Origin: CAYOUV01 sp964407265
GTDB lineage: Bacteria > Chloroflexota > Anaerolineae > Anaerolineales > Villigracilaceae
NCBI GenBank assembly: GCA_964407265.1
Contig: CAYOUV010000041.1
Location: 1-29,595 of the forward strand
Length of the DNA: 29,595 nt
Direction of reading: 5' to 3'
This document shows, piece by piece, positions 7,641 to 15,394 of the stretch. Positions within the stretch are counted from its first letter, which is position 1. Every line of letters begins with the position of its first letter. The position numbers and the translations under genes are program-made. The notes under the pieces were generated by a model, which worked only from the letters and a program-made list of their open reading frames with translations, did not search any database and was not told the origin of the DNA.

Positions 7641-8819
7641 ATGGAGCATTATAAGTATTTAATTATTGGCGGCGGCATGACTGCCGATGCAGCTGTGCGA
7701 GGGATCCGTGAATTGGATGAAAGTGGTTCGATCGGCTTGATCAGCCGCGAACCGGATGCACCGTACGCGCGTCCGCTGCTCTCCAAGGGATTATGGAAGG
7801 GTCGCCCGTTGGAAAAAGCCTGGCGGCATACCGAAGAACTTGGCGCGAACCTGGTACTGGATCGCAAGGTAGTGGTGCTCGACCCCAAAGCCAAAATCGT
7901 GCGAGATGATGCGGGGGAAGACTATGCCTACGAAAAGCTATTGCTGGCAACTGGCGGCCGGCCGATCCGCCTTCCGTTTGGTGACGATCAGATCATTTAC
8001 TATCGCAATTTGCGTGATTACCGGCGCTTGCGCGAAATGACCGAACAGGGGATGCATTTCGTGGTCATCGGCGGTGGTTTCATTGGATCGGAGATTGCGG
8101 CCGCACTGGCGATAAACCACAAAAAAGTGAGCATGGTCTTCCTGGAAGATGCCATCGGGGCGAATGTTTATCCGTCTGGGCTGGCCCACTTTTTGAATAA
8201 TTATTACAAGGAAAAAGGGGTGGAATTAATCCCCGGAGATTCGGTCGCCAGTGTGAATCGGGATGGCAAGCGCTTCGTGGTCCGGACCGGGAGTGGGCGG
8301 GCGATCGAGACGGATGGCGTGGTCGCCGGGATTGGGATCCGGCCGAACGTCGAACTGGCTGAGTCGGCCGGTTTGGAAATCCGCGACGGGATCGTGGTTG
8401 ATGCGCATTTGCGGACTTCCGCAGCGGATATCTACGCAGCCGGCGATGTGGCTCGCTTTTATAACCCGGCACTGGGAAAGCAAATCCGGGTGGAGCACGA
8501 AGACAATGCCCTGAACATGGGCAAACAGGCCGGCCGGATCATGGCTGGCGACGACGAATCTTATACGCACCTGCCGTCGTTTTATTCCGATCTCTTTGAC
8601 CTGGGTTATGAAGCGGTGGGGGAGTTAAATAGCCAATTCCAGGTAGTCCAGGATTGGAAGGAATCATTCAAAGAAGGTGTAGTCTATTATCTGAACCAGA
8701 AACGAGTGCGCGGCGTGCTCTTGTGGAATGTTTGGAAGCAGGTTGGCAATGCGCGTGAACTGATCGCGAATCGAGGTCCTTTCGAAGGGGACGATCTGAT
8801 TGGACGTATCCCTGTGTAA
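7641..8819 (+). CDS. FAD-dependent pyridine nucleotide-disulfide family oxidoreductase (AIF / ferredoxin-reductase-like)
   Basis: A 392-residue flavoprotein with two Rossmann folds. The N-terminal FAD motif is IIGGGMTADAAV (residues 6-17), followed by the YARPLLSKGLW stretch typical of rubredoxin/ferredoxin reductases and apoptosis-inducing-factor-like proteins. A second GGGFIGSEIA motif (about 145) binds NAD(P)H, and AAGDVARF (about 270) is the conserved FAD-ribityl motif. There is no CxxC redox pair, so thioredoxin-reductase or disulfide-reductase activity is unlikely; electrons probably pass from NAD(P)H to a small iron-sulfur or rubredoxin-type partner, which is not encoded nearby. The start is well fixed by AAGGAGGAG three bases before ATG. 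It is transcribed alone and ends at a strong hairpin. Confidence 0.85.
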   Translation: MEHYKYLIIGGGMTADAAVRGIRELDESGSIGLISREPDAPYARPLLSKGLWKGRPLEKAWRHTEELGANLVLDRKVVVLDPKAKIVRDDAGEDYAYEKLLLATGGRPIRLPFGDDQIIYYRNLRDYRRLREMTEQGMHFVVIGGGFIGSEIAAALAINHKKVSMVFLEDAIGANVYPSGLAHFLNNYYKEKGVELIPGDSVASVNRDGKRFVVRTGSGRAIETDGVVAGIGIRPNVELAESAGLEIRDGIVVDAHLRTSAADIYAAGDVARFYNPALGKQIRVEHEDNALNMGKQAGRIMAGDDESYTHLPSFYSDLFDLGYEAVGELNSQFQVVQDWKESFKEGVVYYLNQKRVRGVLLWNVWKQVGNARELIANRGPFEGDDLIGRIPV

Positions 8820-8839
8820 ATATTCGGTTCGGAAATAAA

Positions 8840-8870
8840 AAATCGGGCGCCCCAAAGGGGCGCCCGATTT
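8840..8870. terminator. Shared bidirectional terminator between convergent genes
   Basis: A perfect 14-base inverted repeat (8840-8853 and 8857-8870) with an AAA loop. On the - strand the stem is followed by a run of T. On the + strand the T run is only three long. It lies between the stop of the reductase at 8819 and the stop of the small - strand gene at 8872, and probably ends both transcripts. Confidence 0.9.
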
Positions 8871-8871
8871 G

Positions 8872-9078
8872 CTAGTCATCTCCCAGCGACATGATCTGCC
8901 GCAGCAAACCGATAACCAGCAAGCCTAGTTTCAACCCCTGTCCGCTGGTAATGCTCAGTTCCTCACCTTCCTGCTCGGCGCGTCGGGTCAGCAGGTAAGC
9001 TGCGCCCAGGCCGGTTGCAGCGCCGACCACCGCCCCGAGAATCAGCGTTTTAATTTTCCAGCTGTTATCCCTGTCCAT
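8872..9078 (-). CDS. Small membrane protein, YtxH-like, unknown function
   Basis: A 68-residue protein I cannot assign. After a short polar start, residues 9-30 form a Gly/Ala-rich hydrophobic segment ending in TRRAEQEGEE, a pattern that recalls the YtxH family of small membrane-anchored proteins. A second, weaker hydrophobic stretch (about 48-62) could be amphipathic. An AAAGGA site precedes the ATG. It lies 28 bases downstream of the 136-residue membrane protein gene and ends at the shared terminator, so the two are probably one transcript. The function is unknown; similarity to YtxH is only by composition and layout. Confidence 0.65.
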   Translation of the reverse strand: MDRDNSWKIKTLILGAVVGAATGLGAAYLLTRRAEQEGEELSITSGQGLKLGLLVIGLLRQIMSLGDD

Positions 9079-9106
9079 TAATGGTTAGTCCTTTCTCTTT
9101 TACTGA

Positions 9107-9517
9107 TCACAAGCCCTTAAATATTTTTTTCACACCCGCAATTATGCTTTTTATCAGGATCACCGGTTTTACGGCCCCGTCCATAACCTGACGTGCGCCG
9201 TGCTGCACCTGCCAGACGAAGTGCTGTGCTTTGGCAGTGTAGGTAGGGCTGATCTGTAATAGGCGGGTCATCAGGTAGATCATCCCGACCAGGAGCGTCA
9301 GCAGCAGTAAACTGCCAAATATCACCGGGATGAGCAGCCAGATAAGCGCGATATCGGCCCACAAGGAGGCTTGTCCCGCGCTGACGCTGACCGTGAAGCC
9401 GCCGACGACCGCCATGATCAGCAGGAAGAACAGCAGTGGCGCCAGGATCTGCCATATGAATTGATGCTGGTGTGATTTGTAGGAAAAACTTTCTTTGCGG
9501 ATCAGATGTGTTTTCAT
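9107..9517 (-). CDS. Small membrane protein of unknown function, two transmembrane helices
   Basis: A 136-residue protein with a basic N-terminus, two long hydrophobic segments (about 22-46 and 53-82) and a basic, amphipathic C-terminal tail ending in KSIIAGVKKIFKGL. I do not recognise the family. Codon use is like that of neighbouring genes. A hairpin lies 18 bases before the start, and TAAAAT at 9527-9532 on the - strand ends nine bases before the ATG, which could be a -10 box close to a short or absent leader. It is the first gene after ftsZ on the same strand, but two hairpins separate them, so it may be an independent unit with the 68-residue gene downstream. Confidence 0.65.
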   Translation of the reverse strand: MKTHLIRKESFSYKSHQHQFIWQILAPLLFFLLIMAVVGGFTVSVSAGQASLWADIALIWLLIPVIFGSLLLLTLLVGMIYLMTRLLQISPTYTAKAQHFVWQVQHGARQVMDGAVKPVILIKSIIAGVKKIFKGL

Positions 9518-9535
9518 TTGTCTCTATTTTAACAT

Positions 9536-9569
9536 AATCTTCCCGCAGAGCATCTGCCGCGGGAAGATT
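9536..9569. other. Strong hairpin upstream of the 136-aa gene
   Basis: An 11-base perfect inverted repeat, AATCTTCCCGC (9536-9546) and GCGGGAAGATT (9559-9569). Within it GCAGA and TCTGC can pair, giving an alternative longer stem with a bulge. No good T tract follows on either strand, so it is not a textbook terminator. It could end the dcw transcript, be a processing site, or bind a regulator. Confidence 0.65.
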
Positions 9570-9579
9570 AATGCACAGA

Positions 9580-9617
9580 GCGGTCTGATATACCTCGCCC
9601 AGGTATACCGAGACCGC
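9580..9617. other. Long hairpin between ftsZ and the 136-aa gene
   Basis: GCGGTCT (9580-9586) pairs with AGACCGC (9611-9617), and inside it TATACCT (9589-9595) pairs with AGGTATA (9601-9607); only a 2x3 internal loop and a five-base terminal loop are unpaired. No T tract follows, so simple intrinsic termination is not obvious. It is the first structure met by a transcript leaving ftsZ. Confidence 0.65.
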
Positions 9618-9698
9618 CCCGGCAGAAAGGGGAACTGGACCGACCTTGCTGTTATGGAGACGCGATACTCCTTACGAAATGTATGTGCGCCTCAATAA

Positions 9699-10850
9699 TT
9701 AGCGCCGATTGCGCAGGAAGGTCGGTACATCCAGATCGTCATTGTTAATCGTCAGTGGTGCAGATTTCAGCTCGTTGTTGCCGGGATGTAACTCTGCACC
9801 CACGCTGACCGATTCGCTCTGATTGATCACATGTGCTGATGAGCGGGAATCAGTGCGTGAAAAAGGTCGTTCGAGAGCGCGGCGCGGTACGCCGCTGCGT
9901 TCGAAGCCGGTGGCAATCACTGTGACGCGGATTTCGTCGCCCATGTTGGGGTCGATCACCGCGCCGAAGATCATGTTGACATCCGGATGGGCCGTCTCGC
10001 GGATAATCGCCGCTGCCTGGTTGACCTCAAACAGGGTCAGGCTTGGGCCGCCGGTCACATTGAACAACACGCCGCGCGCGCCGTCGATGGTAATGTCAAG
10101 CAGTTGGCTGGAGATCGCCTGTTCGGCAGCGTTGCGGGCGCGCTCGTCGCCGCTGGCCTTGCCAACGGCCATCAGCGCTGCGCCACCTTCGCTCATAATG
10201 GCACGCACATCGGCAAAGTCCAGGTTGATCAAACCTGGGATGGTGATCAATTCGGAAATGCCTTGAATACCCTGGTGCAGCACCTCGTCCGCCACGCGGA
10301 AGGCATCCTGCAGGCTGGCACGCTTATCCGCCAATTGCAGCAAGCGGTCATTTGGAATGACGATCAGCGTGTCTGCGTGTTCTTTGAGCTTGCCGATGCC
10401 GTTTTCCGAGGATTGCAGCCGTTTGCCGCCTTCGAAGGTGAAGGGACGGGTGACCACCGCGATGGTCAGCGCACCGCACTCCTTGGCAACCTGGGCTACG
10501 ACTGGCGCCGCACCGGTGCCGGTGCCGCCCCCCATCCCGGCTGTGACGAAGACCATGTCAGAACCCTTCAGGACGTTGTAAAGGTCATCTGCGGATTCCT
10601 CGGCAGCCTTCCGGCCTACTTCAGGATCGCCGCCGGCACCCAGCCCGCGGGTGAGTTTGTCGCCCAGGCGGACGCGCTTGGGCGCTTTGGAGAGCAGTAG
10701 GGCCTGGGCATCCGTGTTGACGGCGATGAATTCCACGCCTTGGATACCTTCTGCGATCATCCGATTGACGGCGTTTGATCCGCCGCCTCCAACGCCGATG
10801 ACTTTGATGCGGGCGAAGGTTTCTGCTTGCATGTTCTTGGTCGAGTCCAT
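9699..10850 (-). CDS. ftsZ: Cell division GTPase FtsZ
   Basis: A 383-residue tubulin homologue that forms the Z ring at midcell. The tubulin signature GGGTGTG is at residues 107-113 and the T7 synergy loop NLDFADV near 209-215 supplies the Asp residues needed for GTP hydrolysis in the polymer. A variable, Ser/Asn-rich linker of about 45 residues leads to the conserved C-terminal peptide LDVPTFLRNRR, which binds FtsA and other anchors. The start is fixed by AAGGAGG (10857-10863) six bases before ATG, the strongest ribosome binding site in the cluster, as expected for a protein needed in high copy. It is the last gene of the dcw operon, about 97 bases after ftsA; this gap holds no clear promoter. 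Confidence 0.98.
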   Translation of the reverse strand: MDSTKNMQAETFARIKVIGVGGGGSNAVNRMIAEGIQGVEFIAVNTDAQALLLSKAPKRVRLGDKLTRGLGAGGDPEVGRKAAEESADDLYNVLKGSDMVFVTAGMGGGTGTGAAPVVAQVAKECGALTIAVVTRPFTFEGGKRLQSSENGIGKLKEHADTLIVIPNDRLLQLADKRASLQDAFRVADEVLHQGIQGISELITIPGLINLDFADVRAIMSEGGAALMAVGKASGDERARNAAEQAISSQLLDITIDGARGVLFNVTGGPSLTLFEVNQAAAIIRETAHPDVNMIFGAVIDPNMGDEIRVTVIATGFERSGVPRRALERPFSRTDSRSSAHVINQSESVSVGAELHPGNNELKSAPLTINNDDLDVPTFLRNRR

Positions 10851-10947
10851 GTTGTTCCTCCTTCTATGTGTACCAAATTACCTGAAATGTCTGCTGCTGG
10901 GATTGCGATTGGCGGGCGGCCAAATCCGCAAACCCGTTTTGAAAAAC

Positions 10948-12186
10948 CTAGGGCAGGAGCCGCTTGAACCATTCTTTGATCAGGCTCAAGTCGATATTAC
11001 TCTCCATTCTTGAGCGATGTCTGCGACCTTGTCCCAGGTCAATCTCCTGATCTTGCATAGCGAGGGCCCAGTGCAGCAGGCCGACGCTGGTGGAATATGC
11101 GGGGGATTTTAGCCTGTCGGTTAGCCCGATCAGATTCTCCGGTCCCGCTGTGCGCACGGGCATGCCCAACACATCGCTGGCCAGTTGCTTGATACCGGGC
11201 AGGGCGGATGTTCCGCCTGTCAGCACCATGCCGGCCGGGAGCAAGCCATCGTAACCGGAACGCTTGATCTCCTGCAATGTCAGGGCAAAAATCTCCTCCA
11301 CGCGCGCTTCAATGATGTGGCACAGATCCTGCCGGTTGATCTGCACGGGATGATCCTCGCCAAATGGACGTACTGCGAAGTATTCTTCCGGTCCGACGTC
11401 TGCGCGTTTTGCATGCCCTTGCTGCTTTTTGATATCTTCCGCCTGAGCGACTGGCAGGCGCAACCCGTGCGCGATATCCTGCGTCAGATGGTTGCCGCCG
11501 ACAGCCAGCACCATCGTATGCCATACATCGCCGTTGACGTAGATCGCCAGGTCGGTTGTCCCGCCGCCAATATCACATACGGCAACCCCCATTTCGCGCT
11601 CGGTGTCGGTCAGCACTACTTCCGCTGAAGCCAGCGGGTTTAGCACGAACTGGGTTACATCCACTCCCGCCTCGCCGACGCTCTGGCGCAGGTTCTCGGT
11701 CGTGGCTGCCGAAGCGGTGATAATGTGCGCCTCGACCTCCAGCCGGTAGCCATGCATCCCCACCGGTGTGCGAATGCCGTCCTGGCCGTCGACCACGAAA
11801 CCGCGTTGGATAACGTGGATGATCTCGCGGTCATGAGGGATGGCCACCGCGCGGGCCTGGTCCAAAGCGCGCACCAGATCGTACTCGTCCACGATCCCAC
11901 CGGTCACACCGACCGCACCGCGGCTGTTGACCGACGAGACGTGCGCACCTGCCAGACTGACCAGCGCGGCTGTGATCTCCATACCCGAAGTCTGCTCGGC
12001 TTGCTCTACCGAACGGGCAATTGCCTTTGAAGCGGCATTCAGGTCGATGATCACGCCCTTACGAATCCCGTCGGAGGGTTGAATACCAACACCCAGTATG
12101 CGCATATTATCCTCGTCCTCCAAGCGAGCGACGAGCGTGCATACTTTGGTTGTTCCGACGTCAATTCCTACAACTATCTCATCCAT
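10948..12186 (-). CDS. ftsA: Cell division protein FtsA
   Basis: A 412-residue actin-fold ATPase that tethers FtsZ filaments to the membrane and recruits later divisome proteins. Phosphate-1 motif GIDVGTTK is at residues 7-14, phosphate-2 motif DIGGGTTD starts at Asp205, and LTGGTSALPG near 340 is the adenosine motif. The 1C subdomain typical of FtsA, in place of the MreB 1B domain, fits the sequence between the first two motifs. The last 13 residues (LSLIKEWFKRLLP) form the amphipathic membrane-targeting helix, which shows that the gene is complete. It lies nine bases after ftsQ and is followed by ftsZ, the usual partner order. Confidence 0.97.
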   Translation of the reverse strand: MDEIVVGIDVGTTKVCTLVARLEDEDNMRILGVGIQPSDGIRKGVIIDLNAASKAIARSVEQAEQTSGMEITAALVSLAGAHVSSVNSRGAVGVTGGIVDEYDLVRALDQARAVAIPHDREIIHVIQRGFVVDGQDGIRTPVGMHGYRLEVEAHIITASAATTENLRQSVGEAGVDVTQFVLNPLASAEVVLTDTEREMGVAVCDIGGGTTDLAIYVNGDVWHTMVLAVGGNHLTQDIAHGLRLPVAQAEDIKKQQGHAKRADVGPEEYFAVRPFGEDHPVQINRQDLCHIIEARVEEIFALTLQEIKRSGYDGLLPAGMVLTGGTSALPGIKQLASDVLGMPVRTAGPENLIGLTDRLKSPAYSTSVGLLHWALAMQDQEIDLGQGRRHRSRMESNIDLSLIKEWFKRLLP

Positions 12187-12195
12187 GATTCTTGC

Positions 12196-13161
12196 CTATC
12201 GATAGAAAGGTGCATCTGGATATGCCACACTGATTAATGAAGGTGTAATGCCCTTTTTGGTCAAATCGTCCTGCAGCGCCTGGTAGATGCGCAGTTTGAG
12301 AGTCATCTCACCCGAATTCTGGCCGAAGTAGACCTCCCAACCACGATTGTCCTTCCAGCCCATCCCGTAGGTCGGATCGTAGAGGATAGCCGATCCGTCG
12401 GGGACGTAAGGAGCGAGAATTTGCAATGCATTCAGCAACCCGGATGATAGGAAGGCTGGCGCAGAAAGCGGATCGGACGAAGCAGCCTGCGCTTTTGGGG
12501 GAGCTCCACCTGCGATGACCGGGATCAACCCTTCGACCTGACCACGAGGCGGGAAGGCGACGCCTTGGGCATCGATCCAAGCCAGTGCGTTGTCCTGCTG
12601 CCAGGCGATGATCGGGGTCCGCTCGGACACCCTTACGTTTACCCGGTTGGGGAAAACCACACTGATGCTGACGCTGGCCAGGTCTGGGAAGGAAACGCGC
12701 AATGCCTGTTCCAATCCGCGCGGATTGACGGTAAAGATCGCTCGACCATTCAATGCCAGCACGCTGTTTATATCGCCTGTGCTCAAGCGTACATTCCCGG
12801 TCACTTCTGCATTGCTGACCGCGAATTGCGGTGATGTCCACAGCCAATACAACGCCGCAACCAGCAGTGCGGTCAGAACCATGGAGGCCCAACGCCAGCT
12901 GAGTTGGATGCTTGGCAGGGCAGGCATACGCACCTGCGCACCTGGCAGGTTGACCGCTACTGCGTATTGCCTGGTGGACGACTTGCGCGACTTTTTGTTG
13001 CGCGCTGGAGCGACGTAAGTCGATTTGCTGCGTGTAGTGACAGGCGGGATCGTCCACGCCTCGCGCATTGCGCTCGACTTCTGCCGATTGTTGCTCTGCT
13101 GTGATCGGCGCTGGCGAATGAGTTCCGCCCGGGTTAGTTCCGAGTTCTTCCTGGGGCTCAT
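12196..13161 (-). CDS. ftsQ: Cell division protein FtsQ/DivIB
   Basis: A 321-residue bitopic membrane protein. A long basic, Ser/Arg/Lys-rich cytoplasmic region (1-88) precedes one transmembrane helix (about 90-110), then an extracellular POTRA domain (about 112-182, FAVSNAEVTGNVRLSTGDI) and the FtsQ/DivIB beta domain. In other bacteria it links early and late divisome parts through FtsL/FtsB. The cytoplasmic tail is long compared with E. coli FtsQ and closer to monoderm DivIB. The ATG overlaps the ddl stop by four bases (ATGA), which fixes the start and implies translational coupling. Function is assigned by domain order and place between ddl and ftsA. Confidence 0.93.
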   Translation of the reverse strand: MSPRKNSELTRAELIRQRRSQQSNNRQKSSAMREAWTIPPVTTRSKSTYVAPARNKKSRKSSTRQYAVAVNLPGAQVRMPALPSIQLSWRWASMVLTALLVAALYWLWTSPQFAVSNAEVTGNVRLSTGDINSVLALNGRAIFTVNPRGLEQALRVSFPDLASVSISVVFPNRVNVRVSERTPIIAWQQDNALAWIDAQGVAFPPRGQVEGLIPVIAGGAPPKAQAASSDPLSAPAFLSSGLLNALQILAPYVPDGSAILYDPTYGMGWKDNRGWEVYFGQNSGEMTLKLRIYQALQDDLTKKGITPSLISVAYPDAPFYR

Positions 13162-14273
13162 GCGTCCCTCCGGAAGTGGCGCTCGGTGTGGTCGCGCTCA
13201 GCTTTACGTTCCAGGCCCAAATCGACCAACCGGTCAATCAGTTTTGCATAAGGCAGATTCGTGTTTTCCCACAGCTTGGGGTACATACTGATCTGTGTAA
13301 AGCCGGGAATGGTATTAACTTCGTTCAAGTAGAGACCTTCTCCATCCGCTTCCAGTAAAAAGTCCACGCGGGCCATTCCGGCGCAGTCGATCAGTTTGTA
13401 GGCCTTGACTGCGACTTGTCGTACCAATTCGCTCGTCTCAGGTGGAAGGGGAGCCGGGATCAACAAGCCGGAAGTCCCATCCACATACTTCGATTGGTAC
13501 GAGTAGAACTCGCGACTGGGTTTGACTTCGCCCGGCACCGAAGCGACCGGCTCGTCATTTCCCAGGACGCTGACTTCGATTTCGCGCGCGTTTTTGATGC
13601 CGCGTTCGATCAATATGCGCCGGTCATAAGCTGCCGCCTCAAGCAGACCTTCTTGAAGGTCAGAACGATTGCTGCATTTGGTAACCCCGACCGATGAGCC
13701 AAGATTCGCAGGTTTGGTGAACAGTGGGTAGCTGGAGATGGCTTCAGCCTTGGTTATTACCGAACTGATCTCTCTTTCGATCTCCGAGCGCAAGACGATC
13801 AGCGACTCCGCGACCGGGATGCCGTTGGCGCGCATCACGTCCTTGAAGATACCTTTGTCCATGCCAACTGCCGAACCGGTTACGCCTGCGCCGACATAAG
13901 CTGCGTCAGCTAGCTCGAGCAGACCTTGCAGCGTGCCGTCTTCGCCGAAGGTGCCGTGCAGCACCGGGAAGATGACATCCAGGTCAGTAATGTGGCTGAG
14001 TCGTCCTTCGGTCATGGCGTACAGCCCCGGCTTGGAAGGATCGGGAAGGATGGTTACGGTCGGCAAACCTTCTGTTTGCCCCTGCTCCAGGCGATCCAGT
14101 ACATTCTCGCCGCTTAACCATTGACCTGTGTGTGTAATGCCGACCTGGTAAGTATCGTACTTTTCCGGATCGAGCACCGAAAGAACTGAGCGCGCCGAAT
14201 TAAGCGAGACTTCGTGCTCGCCGGAGCGCCCGCCGAAGAGGACGGCTATGCGGAGTTTCTGCTGTGAAGTCAT
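13158..14273 (-). CDS. ddl: D-alanine--D-alanine ligase
   Basis: A 371-residue ATP-grasp enzyme that joins two D-Ala for the peptidoglycan stem. Seen: LFGGRSGEHEVSLNSA at the N-terminus, the ATP-grasp FTKPANLGSSVGVTK and the metal-binding ARVDFLLE...LNEVNTIPGFT. The omega-loop reads FYSYQSKYVDG, the form found in D-Ala-D-Ala ligases rather than in VanA-type D-Ala-D-Lac ligases, so ordinary D-Ala-D-Ala termini are expected. I chose the ATG at 14273, one base after the murB stop; a GTG at 14285 would overlap murB by 11 bases. The 3' end overlaps ftsQ by ATGA. Confidence 0.96.
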   Translation of the reverse strand: MTSQQKLRIAVLFGGRSGEHEVSLNSARSVLSVLDPEKYDTYQVGITHTGQWLSGENVLDRLEQGQTEGLPTVTILPDPSKPGLYAMTEGRLSHITDLDVIFPVLHGTFGEDGTLQGLLELADAAYVGAGVTGSAVGMDKGIFKDVMRANGIPVAESLIVLRSEIEREISSVITKAEAISSYPLFTKPANLGSSVGVTKCSNRSDLQEGLLEAAAYDRRILIERGIKNAREIEVSVLGNDEPVASVPGEVKPSREFYSYQSKYVDGTSGLLIPAPLPPETSELVRQVAVKAYKLIDCAGMARVDFLLEADGEGLYLNEVNTIPGFTQISMYPKLWENTNLPYAKLIDRLVDLGLERKAERDHTERHFRRDA

Positions 14274-14274
14274 C

Positions 14275-15189
14275 TTACCACTCACCGATCATCTCGATTT
14301 CGAGTTCGAGTTCCACGCCGAATTTATCGGCGACGGTCTTCTGTGCCAGTTCGAGCAGGGCGCGTACATCGCTGGCCCTGGTCTCTCCATGGTTGATGAA
14401 AAAATTTGCGTGTACCGGGCTGATCTCGGCATTTCCAATGCGGGTGCCTTTCAGCCCTGCGGCTTCGATCAATCGCCCAGCAAAATCGCCTGGCGGATTC
14501 TTGAACATCGAACCCATACTGGCGCCAGGCGGCTGGGTAGCTTTGCGTTGTCGCGTGAATTCGTCGATTTTAACCCTAACTACCTCTTTTGTGCTAACTT
14601 CCAGGCGTAGATAAGCTGAAAGAACCGCCCCGGTGACTTTTCCACTTTTAAGCAGGCTGCTGCGATAACCGTAGTCCATCTTTTCGACCGGCAATTGTTC
14701 ACGCCCGGAAGGGGTCAGCAGTTCGGCCCAGATCAGGTTTCCAGCCATGTCACCGCCAAACGCGCCAGCGTTGCCGTAAACGGCCCCGCCGACCGTGCCT
14801 GGGACGGCAGCCGCCCATTCCAGCCCAGCCAGACCTTTTTCGGCAGTCCGGCGTGCCAGGTTTGCGAAGACCATGCCCGATTCGACCCAAACCGCAGGTT
14901 GTGGGTCGAGGTCGAAGCGCACGGCCTTGGCTTTGTTCAGTACGACCATCGTGCGAACACCCTGATCGCTGACCAGTACGTTTGAGCCGCCACCCAGGAT
15001 CAAGTAGTCCAAGTCCAACGCCCACAGACGCGTCACAATCTCAGCCAGTTCATTGGCTGAGCGCGCAGTGATTAGTGCGTCAGCAGGGCCGCCAATGCGC
15101 GCGGAAGTATACGGTGCAAGCATGAGGTTCTCTTGCAGCCGGTTGCCAAAGGCGGCGCGCAGGGCGGAGGTGGTTGTGGCAGCAATCAT
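14275..15189 (-). CDS. murB: UDP-N-acetylenolpyruvoylglucosamine reductase MurB
   Basis: A 304-residue flavoenzyme that reduces UDP-GlcNAc-enolpyruvate to UDP-MurNAc with NADPH. The FAD-binding stretch LGGGSNVLVSDQG and the AAVPGTVGGAVYGNAGAFGG motif are clear. YGYRSSLLK and GSMFKNP follow; the Ser of GSMFKNP is the proton donor in the family. Length and the absence of the extra C-terminal region of E. coli MurB mark it as the short type II form. The catalytic Glu lies in HGETRASDV near the end. The start lies seven bases after the 63-residue gene, with only a weak AAGAAAG site, so it may depend on coupling to that gene. MurA is not in the window. Confidence 0.97.
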   Translation of the reverse strand: MIAATTTSALRAAFGNRLQENLMLAPYTSARIGGPADALITARSANELAEIVTRLWALDLDYLILGGGSNVLVSDQGVRTMVVLNKAKAVRFDLDPQPAVWVESGMVFANLARRTAEKGLAGLEWAAAVPGTVGGAVYGNAGAFGGDMAGNLIWAELLTPSGREQLPVEKMDYGYRSSLLKSGKVTGAVLSAYLRLEVSTKEVVRVKIDEFTRQRKATQPPGASMGSMFKNPPGDFAGRLIEAAGLKGTRIGNAEISPVHANFFINHGETRASDVRALLELAQKTVADKFGVELELEIEMIGEW

Positions 15190-15196
15190 TGAATCA

Positions 15197-15388
15197 TTAT
15201 GCTTTCTTGCTAAAGTAGTCGATCAAACGGATAACCACCTCTTTCTTGCTTAATGGTTCCAGTCTGTGATCACCCGATCGATTCGGGTTTTTGCGGTCGT
15301 GTTTAGCGGCCGTTTCAACCAAGACCATTTTTAGAGGTGACAGGCCGAGAGTCTCGGCTTCGAATGTGCGTTTCTCTTTTTCTGCCAT
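15197..15388 (-). CDS. Small conserved-position protein between murC and murB, unknown function
   Basis: A 63-residue, charged protein (rich in Lys and Glu) with no membrane segment, signal or Cys. It begins MAEKEKRTFEAETLGLSPLK and ends with a predicted helix, KKEVVIRLIDYFSKKA. I recognise no domain. Three features argue that it is real: a GGTAGG site five bases before ATG, gaps of six and seven bases to murC and murB in the same direction, and no competing frame. It could be a small cytosolic partner of Mur ligases or a regulator, but nothing in the sequence shows this. Confidence 0.7.
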   Translation of the reverse strand: MAEKEKRTFEAETLGLSPLKMVLVETAAKHDRKNPNRSGDHRLEPLSKKEVVIRLIDYFSKKA

Positions 15389-15394
15389 CGTGAC

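Noticed and set aside
9987..10700. A 237-codon open frame antisense to ftsZ
   Set aside because: FtsZ motifs fill the other strand; the antisense product shows no domain and no start signal.
12308..13237. A 309-codon open frame on the - strand overlapping ftsQ in another frame
   Set aside because: The translation is Arg/Gly/Ser-rich without any motif, while the ftsQ frame has a membrane helix and POTRA domain and tight operon junctions.
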